This document shows, piece after piece, positions 1 through 11,779 of a stretch of DNA of 64,000 nt. This DNA comes from Larix kaempferi. Its lineage: Eukaryota > Streptophyta > Pinopsida > Pinales > Pinaceae. The position numbers and the translations under genes are program-made. Position 1 is the stretch's first letter; the number at the start of each line of letters is the position of its first letter. The stretch spans positions 25,083,501 to 25,147,500 of the forward strand of contig BSBM01000232.1 of assembly GCA_027924585.1 (NCBI GenBank), in the 5' to 3' direction. The notes below the pieces were generated by a model. The model was not told where the DNA came from. It did not search any database and worked only from the letters and a program-made list of their open reading frames with translations.

Positions 1-560
1 CATTCGGAATTGCGGATTGCGGAAGTCGGAAGCAAATCAAATAACTTAATTTGAACATCACTTATCCGATTCCACAAACATTTTGCAGAATGCGGATTTT
101 GGATATCTTAAGTTACCTAGAATTAGTCCTGTTGTTCCGCACTCCCACACTTCCGCATTCCCGCATCTACGATTTATGGTGTTTTCCAACTTTTCAATTC
201 CGGATTGCGGAAGTTGGAAAACAATTAAATTATAGAATTTAGAATGTCCTTATTTCTGAAATCCGCAAATATTTTACGGATTGCGGATTGCGGAGACCTT
301 AAATTATCCAAAATCATTCCCACATTTCCGCAGTCCCGCATTTATCCAAAATGCGTTTTCGAATTTCCGATTGCGGATTGTGGAAATGATAAAATTTCTA
401 GAATTAAGTTCCGCATTTCCGCATTTCCGCATCTCCAACATTCAAATTGTAGATTGCGGGTAGCATTTCCACTTCTCGATTTCTTAATATTGGTTTTGCA
501 TTCCCGCATCGGATTGCGGATTGTGGGAGGATGAAATTGTTAAGTTTCGAAAATCATTTC
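1..560. repeat. Degenerate ~80-95 bp minisatellite (GCGGATTGCGG / CCGCATTCCCGCAT words)
   Basis: The block GATTGCGGATTGCGG followed by an AT-rich stretch and then TTCCGCA-TTCCCGCAT words recurs near positions 14, 93, 193, 283, 371, 450 and 514. That gives about seven diverged units 65-100 bp apart. GCGGA and TCCGC are reverse complements, so each unit holds inverted short words. The array runs off the left edge of the window. Short ORFs here (51-242, 244-534) follow the repeat and show no protein family, so I do not call them genes. Confidence 0.6.
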
Positions 561-2179
561 CCGACTTTCCGCTTCCGCATTTTCTTCATAGATTTGTTTT
601 TAATCTTGAGCATTGGTGTTTTCTAGGTCTACGGTACTGTTTTAATCTTATCAATGACATATTTTTGGTTTAAATAATCCAAGTTAATTTTTCTTTTTAC
701 CATTTTTCACTTCGATTTTACCTTCCGCAAACAACTGTCATTATTGTTTTTAACCTGTTGTGGATTCTGGTTTTCTTCATCAATTTACAAGTATTCATGA
801 AACATAGCTTAATGATTTGGTTTATGAAGGTGCAAATTTCTTTCAAGGTGTTTTAAGCAGGGCTACCACTCAAGAATAAAAGGGATTCATCCATCAGTAT
901 CAACAAGAGCTTAAGATGAAGGTGTTGTAAGATAGAAATCTCAAACTATCAGATGAAGAAGGGAAAAAGGCTTGTAGGAAGCGGTGGTTTGTGTTTGATA
1001 ATATGCTGGGATTATTGGATTTCCCTGTTATGAATCAAATAGAAAATCTTCTTCCACCTAAGCTCATTTTCACACAAGTTGAAGAAAAACATTTGCAGTC
1101 TAAAGAGCGTATTGAACATTTGGAGCATGTTCATATAAAATAAATCTAAGAGTTGGTTGAGTTACCAGTTTCTTCAGGGATGAAGGTGAATGTGTTTCTA
1201 CAAGAATGGTCAAAGGAAAAGAAGAGGGAGATCGAAGCTTTCCTTTTCAAATATCAACTACAACTCAAACATGCTCAATATCAGGATATTGATGATCTTT
1301 TGGATGTTTTTTGCTTAGTGGCAATCTTCCCTTGGTAAATCTTAAGAAAATATTTTGTAATCCCTAATTTCATGGGAAATCAGTTTCTTTTGTGACTTAT
1401 TGTACCTATTATTTAAAGAGACTTAGATCTCATGTGAAGGGGGGTAAAACCACTGGAGGAATGAACTGCAGGCACATTTATGCACATGGAGTATTGTAAT
1501 TTATTATAGTCTTTAATGAAATTCAATGAGTCTTCTCTTATCTTTTCTTCATGTTGATTTATTTATCAAGTGTTCTTGATGAGTAGATATTCCCTTGCAT
1601 TTATCCAATGATTCAATTCTCTTGTTATAAAAATCACAAGTGTATGAATATGTATTTGATTTCTCGTTTATGATTCATATAGAGATGAAGTAGCATGAAA
1701 TTATTTTCTCTGTTTCACATAATCTTATTCAATATTTTTGTAACTGCAGAATTGTCCTTTTTAGAAGTTAATTTTTCAATTAACATATCATTTTCAGAAT
1801 AGTCATATGATATAAATATTTGAATGAGAGCAAATTTAGTTTTAACTGTTTTGTCCTTCATTAAAGAAGGTACTATTAGATTTCATTTAAATTATCATTG
1901 GTCAGAGTGATAAGTACTAAAATTCCTAGATCTGATTGCTCTGAGGATTCACAACCTATAATTAGATTTAGATAGATCATGTTTTTACTTGTTTTCTTTC
2001 TGATTTCATTAAATTGCAATTAACCTTTAGGTATTCCCTTAAGGAAGAAAGTTTCACCTGAATTACTCTTAGAGTGCCAACGGAGGCCTAATATCCGTCA
2101 GAGTTAGCTATACCAAATAATTTGAGGATTGGATAATACTTGCGTAAGATTATTTGAATCCTTTTAGATTGGGATATCT
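561..2179. other. Non-coding, AT-rich stretch with a weak coding remnant at 960-1338
   Basis: I find no recognisable family here. On the + strand, 960-1338 reads as a charged helical peptide with two in-frame stops before the 61-residue ORF at 1153-1338 (contains FLQEWSKEKKREIEAFLFKY). This may be a remnant of a transposon protein, but I cannot name it. The last ~150 bp before 2180 should be the 3' end of the LTR belonging to the gag at 2328, if the PBS assignment is right. No LTR border is clear. Confidence 0.35.
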
Positions 2180-2181
2180 CT

Positions 2182-2201
2182 TTTGCGTCGTTGTCTGGGA
2201 C
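2182..2201 (+). other. Degenerate primer-binding site of a Tat/Athila-like element
   Basis: TTTTGCGTCGTTGTCTGGGA resembles the TGGCGCCGTTGCCGGGGA primer-binding site typical of plant Tat/Athila elements, with several transitions. It lies about 130 bp upstream of the gag reading frame on the same strand, which is where a PBS should be. Confidence 0.4.
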
Positions 2202-2327
2202 ATCTCCACCATATCCTAGGCTTCAACAGGGCAGTAATTTTATAACATCAACTGGGGTTCCAGTTGGAGGTAATTTTTTGTAGGCCTGACCAATTGGACT
2301 CAGGATATTCCTGTTGGTGGAAAACCT

Positions 2328-3130
2328 ATGCATAATCACTTGAATCCTTTTTTAGGAGTAAGCGATGCACAAATTTTGACAAGAGGAAACCCCTATCTAT
2401 ATTTTGGGAATTTTGGTGAAGGGAACTTCCCACCCCAAGGTCCCCATCCCACTTCTTTTTCCTCGCAACCTAGCCTCCCTTTTCTGGCAACTTTAAACTT
2501 GCCAGATTTATTGAAACTCATGAATGATCTGATGTGTCACGATCCAAACTGGCCTCGAGTCCCAACTAAGTTTCCATCATATATCCCAAAATTTGAAGGC
2601 AAAGTAGGTGAGGATCCAAGAGATCATGTTACTACTTTTCATCTTTGGTGTTCCTCGAACTCATTGAACAACGATTCTATTTGGTTGAGACTATTTCAAT
2701 GCACACTTAATGGTGTTGTTGTGAAATGGTATATTGAATTGCTTGGATCATCATTTCGTTGCTTTCATGATCTTGCAACAATATTCTTGAAACATTTTCA
2801 TATTCTCGTATGGAATGATATCGATACTAAATTATTGTCTCAATTCAGGAAAAACAAATCTACCTACATCTCAGATGATATCCAAGAGTGGATTAGATCC
2901 TTATTTCCATATATCCAAGGATGTTTCCACCTTAGGGGTAACCACGAAAGAAGAAGCGATCTTTAAGGCCTGAAAGTTAGATTTGATTTATTCTCGGTCT
3001 GGGATTCTTTATGGCATTATTTTGGATGCACCGAGACCTAATACTGACCCATCCAAACTAAAGGCCGGGCCACATGCCGATGGCATTTTGGCTTCAGTTC
3101 ACCATAATGCTACTGAAGTTGTCAATAACA
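2328..3130 (+). pseudogene. gag: gag remnant of a Ty3/gypsy (Tat-like) retrotransposon
   Basis: The 212-residue frame 2328-2966 has the plant retrotransposon gag layout. A variable N-terminus is followed by the capsid-like block with FEGKVGEDPRDHVTTFHLWC (about residues 89-108), an LRLFQCTLNG segment, WYIELL and FLKHF. This matches Retrotrans_gag (PF03732-type) order. A stop at 2964 ends the frame, but related reading continues to about 3130, after which similarity stops at a T-run. No zinc knuckle or protease follows directly because an L1-like element occupies the next 5.5 kb. The piece is therefore a truncated gag, probably from the same class as the pol fragment at 9240-11547, though I cannot show they were one copy. 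Confidence 0.75.
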
Positions 3131-3282
3131 AAATGATTTTTTTTTAAATTCAGTATTAAGTAGCTAGTTCAGCTCTGTGTTTCTCCTCTCCTTCCCAGAC
3201 ATCTTATGTACATACTATGCAGACTAGCAGACTAACCAGAAAGGAAACCGACATCCTGGTGGGAAGAAAAAGAATAAAAATA

Positions 3283-3302
3283 AGAATAATAATAATAATA
3301 AA
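3283..3302. repeat. AAT microsatellite
   Basis: Short run of AAT units in an A-rich tract just ahead of the L1 ORF1 remnant. It could be part of the LINE 5' region or of the insertion junction. Confidence 0.6.
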
Positions 3303-3389
3303 AGGAGAGGTTCCTGCTAGTAAAATTTTGGATCTAGGGTCCGCAACCCTTCTAGGGTTTACTTTATGCAGGATCGTAGCTGAGAGAGC

Positions 3390-4539
3390 TTGATGGCAAA
3401 GCCATCGGGGAGGCAAAGCCCCCTCCTACCGCAACGTAGTTCAAAATCACACCAATACGCCAGATCGCTCGCAAGAAAGAGGAAACTAGGCTCAGTATTC
3501 CAGCTCCAAACAACATTCAAAGGAGATCCTGCAACACCCAAAGGAAAATTTGTAGTAGAAGGGAGAAAGTTGTGGCCCCGCACATCAGGCAAGAATCTAG
3601 GCAACACCCAAAAGAAAATGTTTTCCAAAGATAAGCGACATACCAAACTTGGATATCACATCCATCAAACTGGATGAATATAGGAAATATATGAGAGACC
3701 ACGCCCTGATCTACAATTTTATGGGCTTCTGCCCCACAAAAAATCTCTCTAGGGCTGGATCAAGTACAAATGGAATCCCCATGGCGGATTTGATGTAAAG
3801 ATGGGATCTAAAGGTTTTTTCATAGTAATATTCTTAGAGCCACGAGAACGTGAAATAATCATGGAATAGGGACCCCACTTCTTCAATAGTGTGGGGTTAT
3901 TCATGCGATACTGGAAAGACAACTACAACCTTGATCATGAATACTTCACAGAGGTACCGGTCTGGGTAAGAATGCATTATCTTCCCTAGGAATATTGGGA
4001 GGAATAAATCCTAGCCCACATCAGCTATGGTATAAGAACCTACATCAAAATCTCGGAAATCACCAAGCGAGGTAGGTACACATCCTTCACCAGAATATGC
4101 ATCCATATGAATGTTTCAAAGCTGCTAACATAAGCCATCCACCTGAATTTCCAAGATGAGGAATGGATCTAAACCTTGGACTACGAACACATCCTTTTCA
4201 AGTGCCGCAAATGCCATGAATATGGGAACCTTTACAGATATTTCCTGGAGATCCAAGCCCCAACCCATCCAATCCCCCCACCCCCCCCCATCCCAACCAG
4301 ATTAGACTCAATTCACTATGGTTAATCACATATCCAAGGGTAAAGTACTAGGAAAATCACAACCCCAAACCAAGGAGATTGGTAATGCCAATCCATTCGC
4401 AATCCTAGAGACAAAAGAGATGGAGCTCGAAGAAATGGTCATAGACAAACCACAGGAAGAAGCACACCAAGAAGAAAATGATCCATACCATCATAAGCGC
4501 AGGAAGATAGACCCCAAAGAAGACAGAACCATGGAATAA
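3390..4539 (+). pseudogene. L1-type LINE ORF1 remnant (DUF4283-like plus zinc knuckle)
   Basis: The first frame (3390-3677, 95 aa) is basic. From about 3800 to 4250, in several frames, the translation follows the plant L1 ORF1 pattern. It shows the RYWKDNYNLDHEYFTEVPVW-type block of DUF4283 proteins and then a Cys knuckle (FKCRKCHEYGNLYRYF) in which the His and last Cys positions are degraded. The last frame (4318-4539) is acidic/basic and low-complexity, as in ORF1 tails. At least five stops or frameshifts are present. ORF1 proteins bind the LINE RNA; this copy cannot make one. Confidence 0.65.
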
Positions 4540-4899
4540 GTAGAAGACCAAGGAAAATCTAGGAAGACAAGGAATTGGACATAATTGATAATGATATCTA
4601 GAAAATCATCGAGGTATGTAAGCGGGGAGACCTTTCCAAAATTCCTATTCCACACATCAAGCTGATCCAAAAGGCCATTCAGGAATCCAAATCCAACCCC
4701 GTACCTCCCCCAGAATCTCATATCCAGCAAAGCAAGTCCTTTGGCATCCTTCCTTCTCAACGTGGGAATAGTAATCCTAGAGGGGGCAATAAAGGAAGAA
4801 AAACAAACCAACAAAGGATAGCAGGTCTCAGCGAGCAATTGATAGCATCAGGGAACTACAAGACACTATCCAAGTGGCTGCAATCCTTACCTTCTAACC

Positions 4900-5775
4900 A
4901 ATAGTTTCTTCAATGAAGGTTATATCCTAGAATATTTTTGGTCTAGGAGGGAAAAACAAAAGAATAACCCTCTGATCCAAGATCTATCAAGAGAAGCCTA
5001 CTGTTGTCATGATTCAAGAAACAAAATGCACTATGGAAACAATGCAATCTTGGGCATCCTTCTGCTGGAAAGGATGCCATATGATGGAACTCGACGCTAT
5101 AGGTTCTGATGGAGGCATATAAATCCTTTGGGATCCCACCCTCATTCACCTATCTAACTTATTTTCAACAAGGTTCACCTTATCCGCATCCTTCACTCTC
5201 AAATGCACGGGGTTCTCTGACACTCTAACTAGCATCTTTGGACCATCCAAACCAGCTATGAAATAGGGCTTCTTGGACTCACTAAGATGACTCAATCCCG
5301 TGGATAGATAATGTATCCTAGGAGGGGACTTCAATATGATATCCTCCTCCCTAGGAAAAAAGGAGGAATCACTCTCCTAGACACAACCAACAAAGTGTTT
5401 GGGAAATTTATTGATACCTTGGAAATGGTGGACATCAAGCAAAAAAATGGGATTCACACGTGGAATAACATAAGAGGGGGAACCCACCAGGTGGATTCTC
5501 ATCTAGATCGCTTCCTCCTCTTAGCCAACCTGCTTCACTTAGGGGATGTCACAGAATCTTTAATTCTCCCAGGTGTCGGCTCAAATCACTGGACCATAAG
5601 CCTTGAAATTGATCAAAACACTGAGCCGAGTAAGCGACCCTTCAAGTTTGAAAAGTTTTGGTTGGACCACCCAAAATTCATGGAAACCCTCTCTCAATGG
5701 TGGTTCAATGCACCAAAGAAAGAAGGCTCCAAAATGTACAATATTCAACAGAAACTCAAATGGGTAAAAGGGTAA
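4900..5775 (+). pseudogene. L1-type LINE ORF2, endonuclease domain (broken)
   Basis: Pieces of an APE-type endonuclease are visible in order: VVMIQETKC (about 5005-5035), ILWDP (about 5125), the catalytic-region motif GGDFN at 5321-5335, HLDRFLL near 5500, and GSNHWTISLEI (about 5577-5610), where the canonical S-D-H has become S-N-H. The Asn for Asp change would remove a catalytic residue. A frameshift falls just after GGDFN, and stops occur upstream. The domain normally nicks the target DNA for target-primed reverse transcription. Confidence 0.8.
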
Positions 5776-7150
5776 CTAAGGATTTTGAACAAAGAATTCT
5801 TTAGCAACATCTTTGAGTCCAAAAGGAGGCTTAAAGAAGAGATGGCATAGCTCTATCAAACAACAATAGCAGAGGGTTGCACTCAGAAGCTACTTGAGGA
5901 AGAACTGCGCATCCAAACGACCCTCAATCACCGAATGGATCAAGAGGAAACGCTCTGGAAACATAAATCCAGAATTCAATGGTTGAAGGAGGGGGAAATA
6001 AACTCCAAATTATTCCACAACTCCATGATCCAACAATACCCCCAAAATAGGATCTCTCTCCCACGTTCAATTCAACGTCAGGGACTAACGACTCAGAAGG
6101 AAATCACAAAGGAACTTGTGGACTTCCACAACAATATTCTCACAGAAAATAACGGGCATCGCGAGCAGGCCATTGAGTCCATTCTACAGAACATTCCCTA
6201 CCTAGTTACTCAGGAACATAATCGCATCCTTCTCCGACCAATCACTCGGGAGGAATTCACGGAGGCCATCAAGGATATGCCCGCAGAAAAGGCCCCAGGA
6301 TGAGACGGCTTTACCACATACTTCTACATCTTCATTGTTGGCACATTATCGAACAAGATGTCTGGGAAGCTGTCGAGGAGTCCAGACAATGATTAAATGT
6401 TCTTCATGCTCTCAATGCCACCTTCATCACTTTCATTCCCAAGGAAGATTCTCCTGTTCTATCAGGTAAATTTTGACCCATCTCCCTCTCCAACGTCATT
6501 TACAAAATCATTACCAAAATTATCGCCAAGAGATTAAATCCCATCTTGCCTCTCCTTATTTTGGAAGAATAATTTGTTTATGTGGAGGGTCAACAAATCC
6601 TGGATGGAATTTTAACTGCTCATGAGACCATCCACTCGCTCATATCCCCGAAGAATCCATGCATGCTAATCAAATGGACCTATCCAAATCCTTTGACAAA
6701 ATCTCATGGCAATACATGCAATGAATTCTATTGGGATTTTGTTTTGATCCCCATTGGGTCCAATGGATCATGACCCTCACCTCCTTTGACTTCTTTTTAA
6801 TCTTAGGGAATGACTCCTCATCCCCTAATTTTGGTGCCTCAAGAGGCATATGTCAAGGGGACCCTCTCTCCCCCTTTCTCTTCATTCTGATGATGGAAAC
6901 AATCGGCAGAACCTTGAAGGAATCCCTCAACAACAATTACCTCTCTGGAATTAACCCAGTTGGTGACAATCTCAAGGAATCACATCTTCAATTTGTGGAT
7001 GATACAATGCTTTTGGCAGCAACCACTATAAGGGAATCCCATACCCTCAAAATTATGCTCTCAATTTTCATGAACGCCTCGGGCTTAACCCTCACCAATG
7101 ACAAATCTGAAATATTCTTCTTTAACACCCCCCTAAGACTCCAGTTGTGA
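5776..7150 (+). pseudogene. L1-type LINE ORF2, reverse transcriptase domain (broken)
   Basis: The segment continues from the endonuclease. It contains the linker with FHNSMIQQYPQNRI, then LRPITREEFTEAIKDMPAEKAPG (6229-6300) ending in a stop where the family has a conserved G-x-D-G, a broken stretch 6300-6730, and CQGDPLSPFLFILMME (about 6850-6900). The catalytic FVDD lies at about 6991-7002. At least three frames are needed to read it. FVDD instead of YxDD is usual for plant L1. Confidence 0.85.
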
Positions 7151-8770
7151 ATATCTTGCCTCCCTCCCTTAAAAGGAGGTGTAATACCTTCAGTCTACCT
7201 GGTATCCCCTCTGATTTCCATAGTAATCCAAAACAATTCCTGATCCAAGATCATAGCCAAAATGGAGCAGCGCCTATCCAATTGAACCTTTTGTTCTCTT
7301 AACATTCTAGGACGACTATTCCTCCTTAATTTTGTCCTTCGAGGCATGTGTTCATATCTATTTTCAATCTTTGTTTCCCCCCCCAAAAAAATGAACGAAA
7401 TCAGATCTCTCCAACGGATGTTTCTTTGGGGAGGTTCAAAGAAAAAAGGAAAAAATTGGGCCCTCTTCTCCTGGGACAAGTTATGCAAACCCAAGATCAA
7501 AGGCGGGCTCAGACTAAGAGATCCTGCTATAGAAAATCAAGCCATGTCTGCAAAACTCTGGTGGCGATGGCTCACATCTCCACGATCGTTATGGGCCCAA
7601 ATTTGGCATCGCAAATATGCCCCAGACATGCATCTCCAAGACCTCATCCGTCTTTAGGACTCTAGAGGGGTATCCATTATTTGGAAGGAAGCTGAGAAGA
7701 ACAAGGGACTAATCCAAGATCATGCATTTTGGGAAATTTTCAATGGCCATACTTCCCTCTTCTGGGATGATGCTTGGAAACAATGCTCCAAACTCAATTC
7801 TCTGGACCAAACTCAGAACCTTAGAAAAGCCTCTATAGACTCCAACAGGACGCATGTTGCTCAGTTTTGCAACCCCCAGGAGGGGCAGGCCCAATCGAGA
7901 GAATGGATTGACAGACATGAATGGAATCTAAACCCCATATATGAAAAATGGATCATACTCGGGAAGGAGCTTCAATCCCACAAAATCATCACTCAAGAAG
8001 GAGAATGCATTCTGTGATGGGGACACACTAGAAAAGGAACCTTCACCCTGAAGGAGGTATGCACTATCCTCACCCAGCATAATCAAATTCAGCAGGAGGA
8101 CATTTGGGCCCAAATATGGACTCAAAATATCTGGCCAAAAGTAGCAGTATTTCTCTAGCTCGTTTCCTGGAACAAAATCATCACCTGGGACCATCTTATA
8201 AAGCGCAGATTCCAAGATCCCTCCATTTGTCACTTATGCCACATGTCAAAAGAAACTACAGAACACATTCTCAACCAATGTCCTTTTTCCCAACATCTTT
8301 GGGACAGGGGGTATATAATATTCAGAAATTCCGATCGTGATAGATCCCACATCAAAAAAATCATCTCCCAGTGGCGAAAGCACATTACTGAGAACAAGAT
8401 AGTTAATATAATTTGGAAACTATTCCTGAGTTTCACACTTTGGGAAGCCTGGAAGGAGCGAAACAGGTGTATATTCAAGAACCAAATCCAACCTATAGAC
8501 TACTTATGGAAGAGAATCCAATCCAACATCAAAGAAACGATCGTTGTCTCCCAATGGTCCTCGGAATACTAGATCAATCAAACTTAGGATCAACGGATTC
8601 CCCAGGCGTGGGACATCAAGACACCAGAAGCCCCTCAAACATCTTCTTGAAACCATACTGGAAACAATAGTCCTACTTCCCGGTCTCCCTTGGATGTGGG
8701 ATTTGTCAAGATCAACTTTGATGGATCCAACAGAGGCAACCTGAGCCCATTTAGATTTGGTGGAGCCTTC
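7151..8770 (+). pseudogene. L1-type LINE ORF2 C-terminal region (zf-RVT and RNase H start)
   Basis: After the RT comes the typical connector (FLWGGSKKKGKNWALFSWDK at about 7420-7480, then LRLRDPAIENQAMSAKLWWRW). Next is a zf-RVT Cys/His cluster at about 8228-8285 (C-x2-C, then H-x4-C, in CHLCHMSKETTEHILNQCP). Then FTLWEAWKERNRCIF follows, and finally the first strand of an RNase H domain (FVKINFDGSNRGNLSPF, about 8700-8750). Reading stops abruptly near 8800 without a poly(A) tail, so the 3' end is truncated or rearranged. Plant L1 elements with a C-terminal RNase H are known. Confidence 0.8.
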
Positions 8771-9239
8771 AAAACAAAAAGCAATAAGACCGGACTGCAC
8801 CATATAACTAGATACTGCATAATCAAAGAGTAAATGACATGAAGGCCTAGAGAAAAATAAAACCATAGATAGAGGATATTATGAAATCTCAGTGATGTCA
8901 ACGCAAATACAAGGTGAGGTAGAGGATGCAACCATTACCGAAGCATGAGCCACCGCATTCGGGTCAGGTCTAAAGACAAACTGCTTTCCCATGAACCACT
9001 TGCCGACCAACTCCTTTGCCAATGTGTCCATTATGGTGTTCAAATTGTCCAAACTTTCATTCATGGCCACCTGGTTTTTCCCAGCCTACGCATGTTATCT
9101 TCCAGGCGTGCTTGAAGGCTCCACCAAATAAGTGAAATTTTTGTGTTGAATATGGACGGATATTAGGTTTTATCACATCAAAAAAGGCGATCAAGTTTGA
9201 CACTTTAAAGGTGGAACCCATTGTCAATTTACCTCCTCC
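8771..9239. other. Junction segment with no identified gene
   Basis: Between the broken LINE RNase H and the Tat-like pol there are about 470 bp. The minus-strand frames 8879-9070 and 9057-9242 show no family I recognise; one contains NTIMDTLAKELVGKW, which could be part of an unassigned transposon protein. Neither LINE poly(A) nor LTR ends are visible, so the join is a rearrangement rather than a clean insertion. Confidence 0.4.
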
Positions 9240-11138
9240 CATAAATGTTTTCCAGCTTCAGATCCTCCAAGGAAAAGCCAACTTTCTTCAACATTTTATC
9301 ATAAATTATGCTAGGATTATGAAGGGTTTAATGTGATTACTCAAGGAAGGTGTCCCATTTATATGGGATGAAGCTGCCCAAGATTCTTTCGATGCTCTGA
9401 AGAAATCCCTCATAACAACCCCTTTACTAGCCTTCCAGACTACACAAGATATTTTTTGTTGTATCTAGTTGCATCTAATTCCACTATTAGCTTAGTTTTA
9501 GTTCAGGAAGATGAAAATTTCCAGGAACACGTCATCTATTACCTCAGTCATGCTTTAGCCGCACCTGAACGAATGTATTCCCACATTGAGAAGTTAGCTA
9601 TTGCTGTTGTTTTGTAGTTCAGAGACTTTGGCATTATATTTTGTTGTGTAAGACGATTGTAGTTGAGGATCTCAATCCATTTCAGTATGTTTTGACCCAA
9701 TAAATAATCGGGGGAAAATTAAATAAATGGATCGTAATTTTGCAGTAATTTGAATGGAGTTTCAATTTGCTAAGTCTAAGAAATCCTTAGTCTTTGCTGA
9801 GCTCATTTCGAAGTTCTCCAACGAAGAGTGTGATAACACTGAGTATGACTCATTCCCTGGTGAGCATATCTTTCTCATCTCTTCATTTGATCCTTCGTAT
9901 GGAGACATTTTTATATATCTCCAAACTTTGAAGTGTCCTTAGTCTTTTTCACGAGAAGAACGATGACGCCTCCAAAAAAATGAAAAGAAATACCTCATCG
10001 TAGGTAATAATTTGTACCATCATGGGGTTGATTCAATTCTATGGCGTTGCTTAACTCATGAATAAGTTGAGTCCGTGTTAAATGATTCTCTCAGTGGAAT
10101 TTGTGGAGGTCATCTTTCTGGTCTGATGATTTCCTAGAAAATTTTGTGTGGTGGATACTTTTGGATAACGATCTTTAAGGGTTGTATAGAAGCAGTTAAA
10201 AAGTGTCATGATTGTCAAGTTTTTACTAGTAATATGCATGCACACCTTGCTCTGTTGTTTCCTGTGATTGCGGTAGGCCACTTCACTAAGTGGGGGGTTG
10301 ATTTCATGACCTGCAACCTACCTTCAGTTGGGGGCATCATTATATTATAGTATTCGTCGACTATTTTAGAAAATGGGTAGATGCCATGCCTACTTATCGC
10401 AGTGATGGGGAAATTGTAGCATATTTCGTATTCAACCAGATTATTACATGTTTCGATATCCCACGTGAACTTGTAACTAACCATGGTCAACATTTTCAAA
10501 ACCATATGATGACTGAGTTTGCCACTATGTTGGGGTTCAAACAAGAACATTCATCACCTTTTTATCCCCAAGCTAATGGTCAACTTGAAGCCATCAATAA
10601 GACCTTGAAAACCATGCTACCGAGGACAATGAACACTAGTAGGTCCAATTGGCATGTCATGATTTATCCTGCTTGATGGGATTACCAAATGACTTTGAAA
10701 ACCAAAATGTATTTCTCCCCTTTCCATCTCGTTCATGGAGTGGAAGGAATTCTCTCGATTGAATGTGAAATACCTTCGTTAAAGTTAGTTGTCCAATTGT
10801 TACCTGATACTTCAGCTTTGGAGGAGTGCTTACTTCACTTGGAACATCTCGATGAACAACATTGGGCTGTCACCACATTGAATGAAGCACATAAGAAATG
10901 GGTTAAGAGTCAGTATGATAAGGCTGTCCTTCCAAGAGTTTTCTCAGAAGGAAATCTTGTCTTTTTGTATGATCATGACAAAGACTCCCTAGGGGCAGGT
11001 AAGTTTAAGTCGATGTGGTTTGCTCCATATATTGTCTCTAAGGGCTTGAAGAAAGGTTCTTATGAGCTGACCAATTACAAAGGGAATAAGTTGCATCAGC
11101 CTAGAAATGGGCTCTATTTGAAGAAGTACTATGCTTAA
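9240..11138 (+). pseudogene. pol: Tat-like Ty3/gypsy pol 3' part: RT tail, RNase H, integrase (broken)
   Basis: Reading on the + strand: the RT thumb/connection (NVFQLQILQGKANFLQHFI, about 9244-9300; DSFDALKKSL, about 9380-9410), the RNase H segment (VLVQEDENFQEHVIYYLSHA and YSHIEKLAIAVV, about 9495-9615), and the FAKSKKSLVFAELIS linker (9763-9807). The integrase zinc region follows (AVKKCHDCQVF, about 10190-10225), then the core with KWGVDFMTCNLPS (about 10290-10326), FDIPRELVTNHGQHFQNHM (10454-10510) and SPFYPQANGQLEAINKTLKT, and a C-terminal domain ending KYYA at 11138. There are at least four stops or frameshifts. In the second catalytic motif, T-D-H is T-N-H, so a catalytic Asp is lost. 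The protease and most of the RT are missing upstream, where the LINE sits. Confidence 0.88.
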
Positions 11139-11217
11139 ATCATGTGCTTTTTCTTATACATAGTTGTACAGTTGAATAGTTTCTTGATTTGGCGTGACTC
11201 TCATGTAGGTCTTTTGT

Positions 11218-11547
11218 TTGTGTTTCAGAGTGTCAAGTGGTATGTTTCTTGGATTTTCGGATGGTGCTAGTCACCATACTCGAAGCCTTGCCTCAGCTGC
11301 GTGGATAGTTTATTGTCCCACTGGTCAATTAGTTGCTTCAAGCAGTGCTTGTTTAGGGCCAGCTACCAACAATGTGGTTGAGTATAGTGCCGCAATAGAA
11401 CTCCTTGGTAATGTTATTTCAAATGGTATCTTATATCTAGAAGTTCGTTTGGATTCACAACTAATTGGTTCACATCTTAATGGTGAGTATAGGTTTCTCG
11501 ATCCTATTCTACTTCGTCAGTTTTTATGTATCTGGTTACTTGAGTGA
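11218..11547 (+). pseudogene. Second RNase H domain, downstream of integrase (Tat-like aRH)
   Basis: This frame has the three acidic positions of an archaeal/plant-type RNase H: FSDGAS (first Asp, near 11255), NNVVEYSAAIELL (Glu) and VRLDSQLIGSHLNGEY (Asp). Tat-lineage retrotransposons are known to carry such an extra RNase H besides the one fused to RT. Here it lies 80 bp after the integrase stop and in another frame. The sequence just before the domain, TTTTGTTTGTGTTTCAG at 11212-11228, looks like a 3' splice site, so it may once have been spliced onto pol. The last conserved His region is not visible; the frame stops after FLCIWLLE. Confidence 0.7.
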
Positions 11548-11779
11548 TATTTTATTTATATTACTTATATTCATATCCCAAGAAACCAAAACATGATTAT
11601 TGATGCATATGCTAACTATATTTTATATTGGCATTTGTATCATTTGTAAACACATAAAAACAACATGTACATATCATGCATTCCATAAACAGTGTAAATA
11701 AGTACACCAAAACATGATGTCCATAGATATATAAGTCTAAAAAATATAAAATGTTTATACATAGGAAAAATGTGGATCT

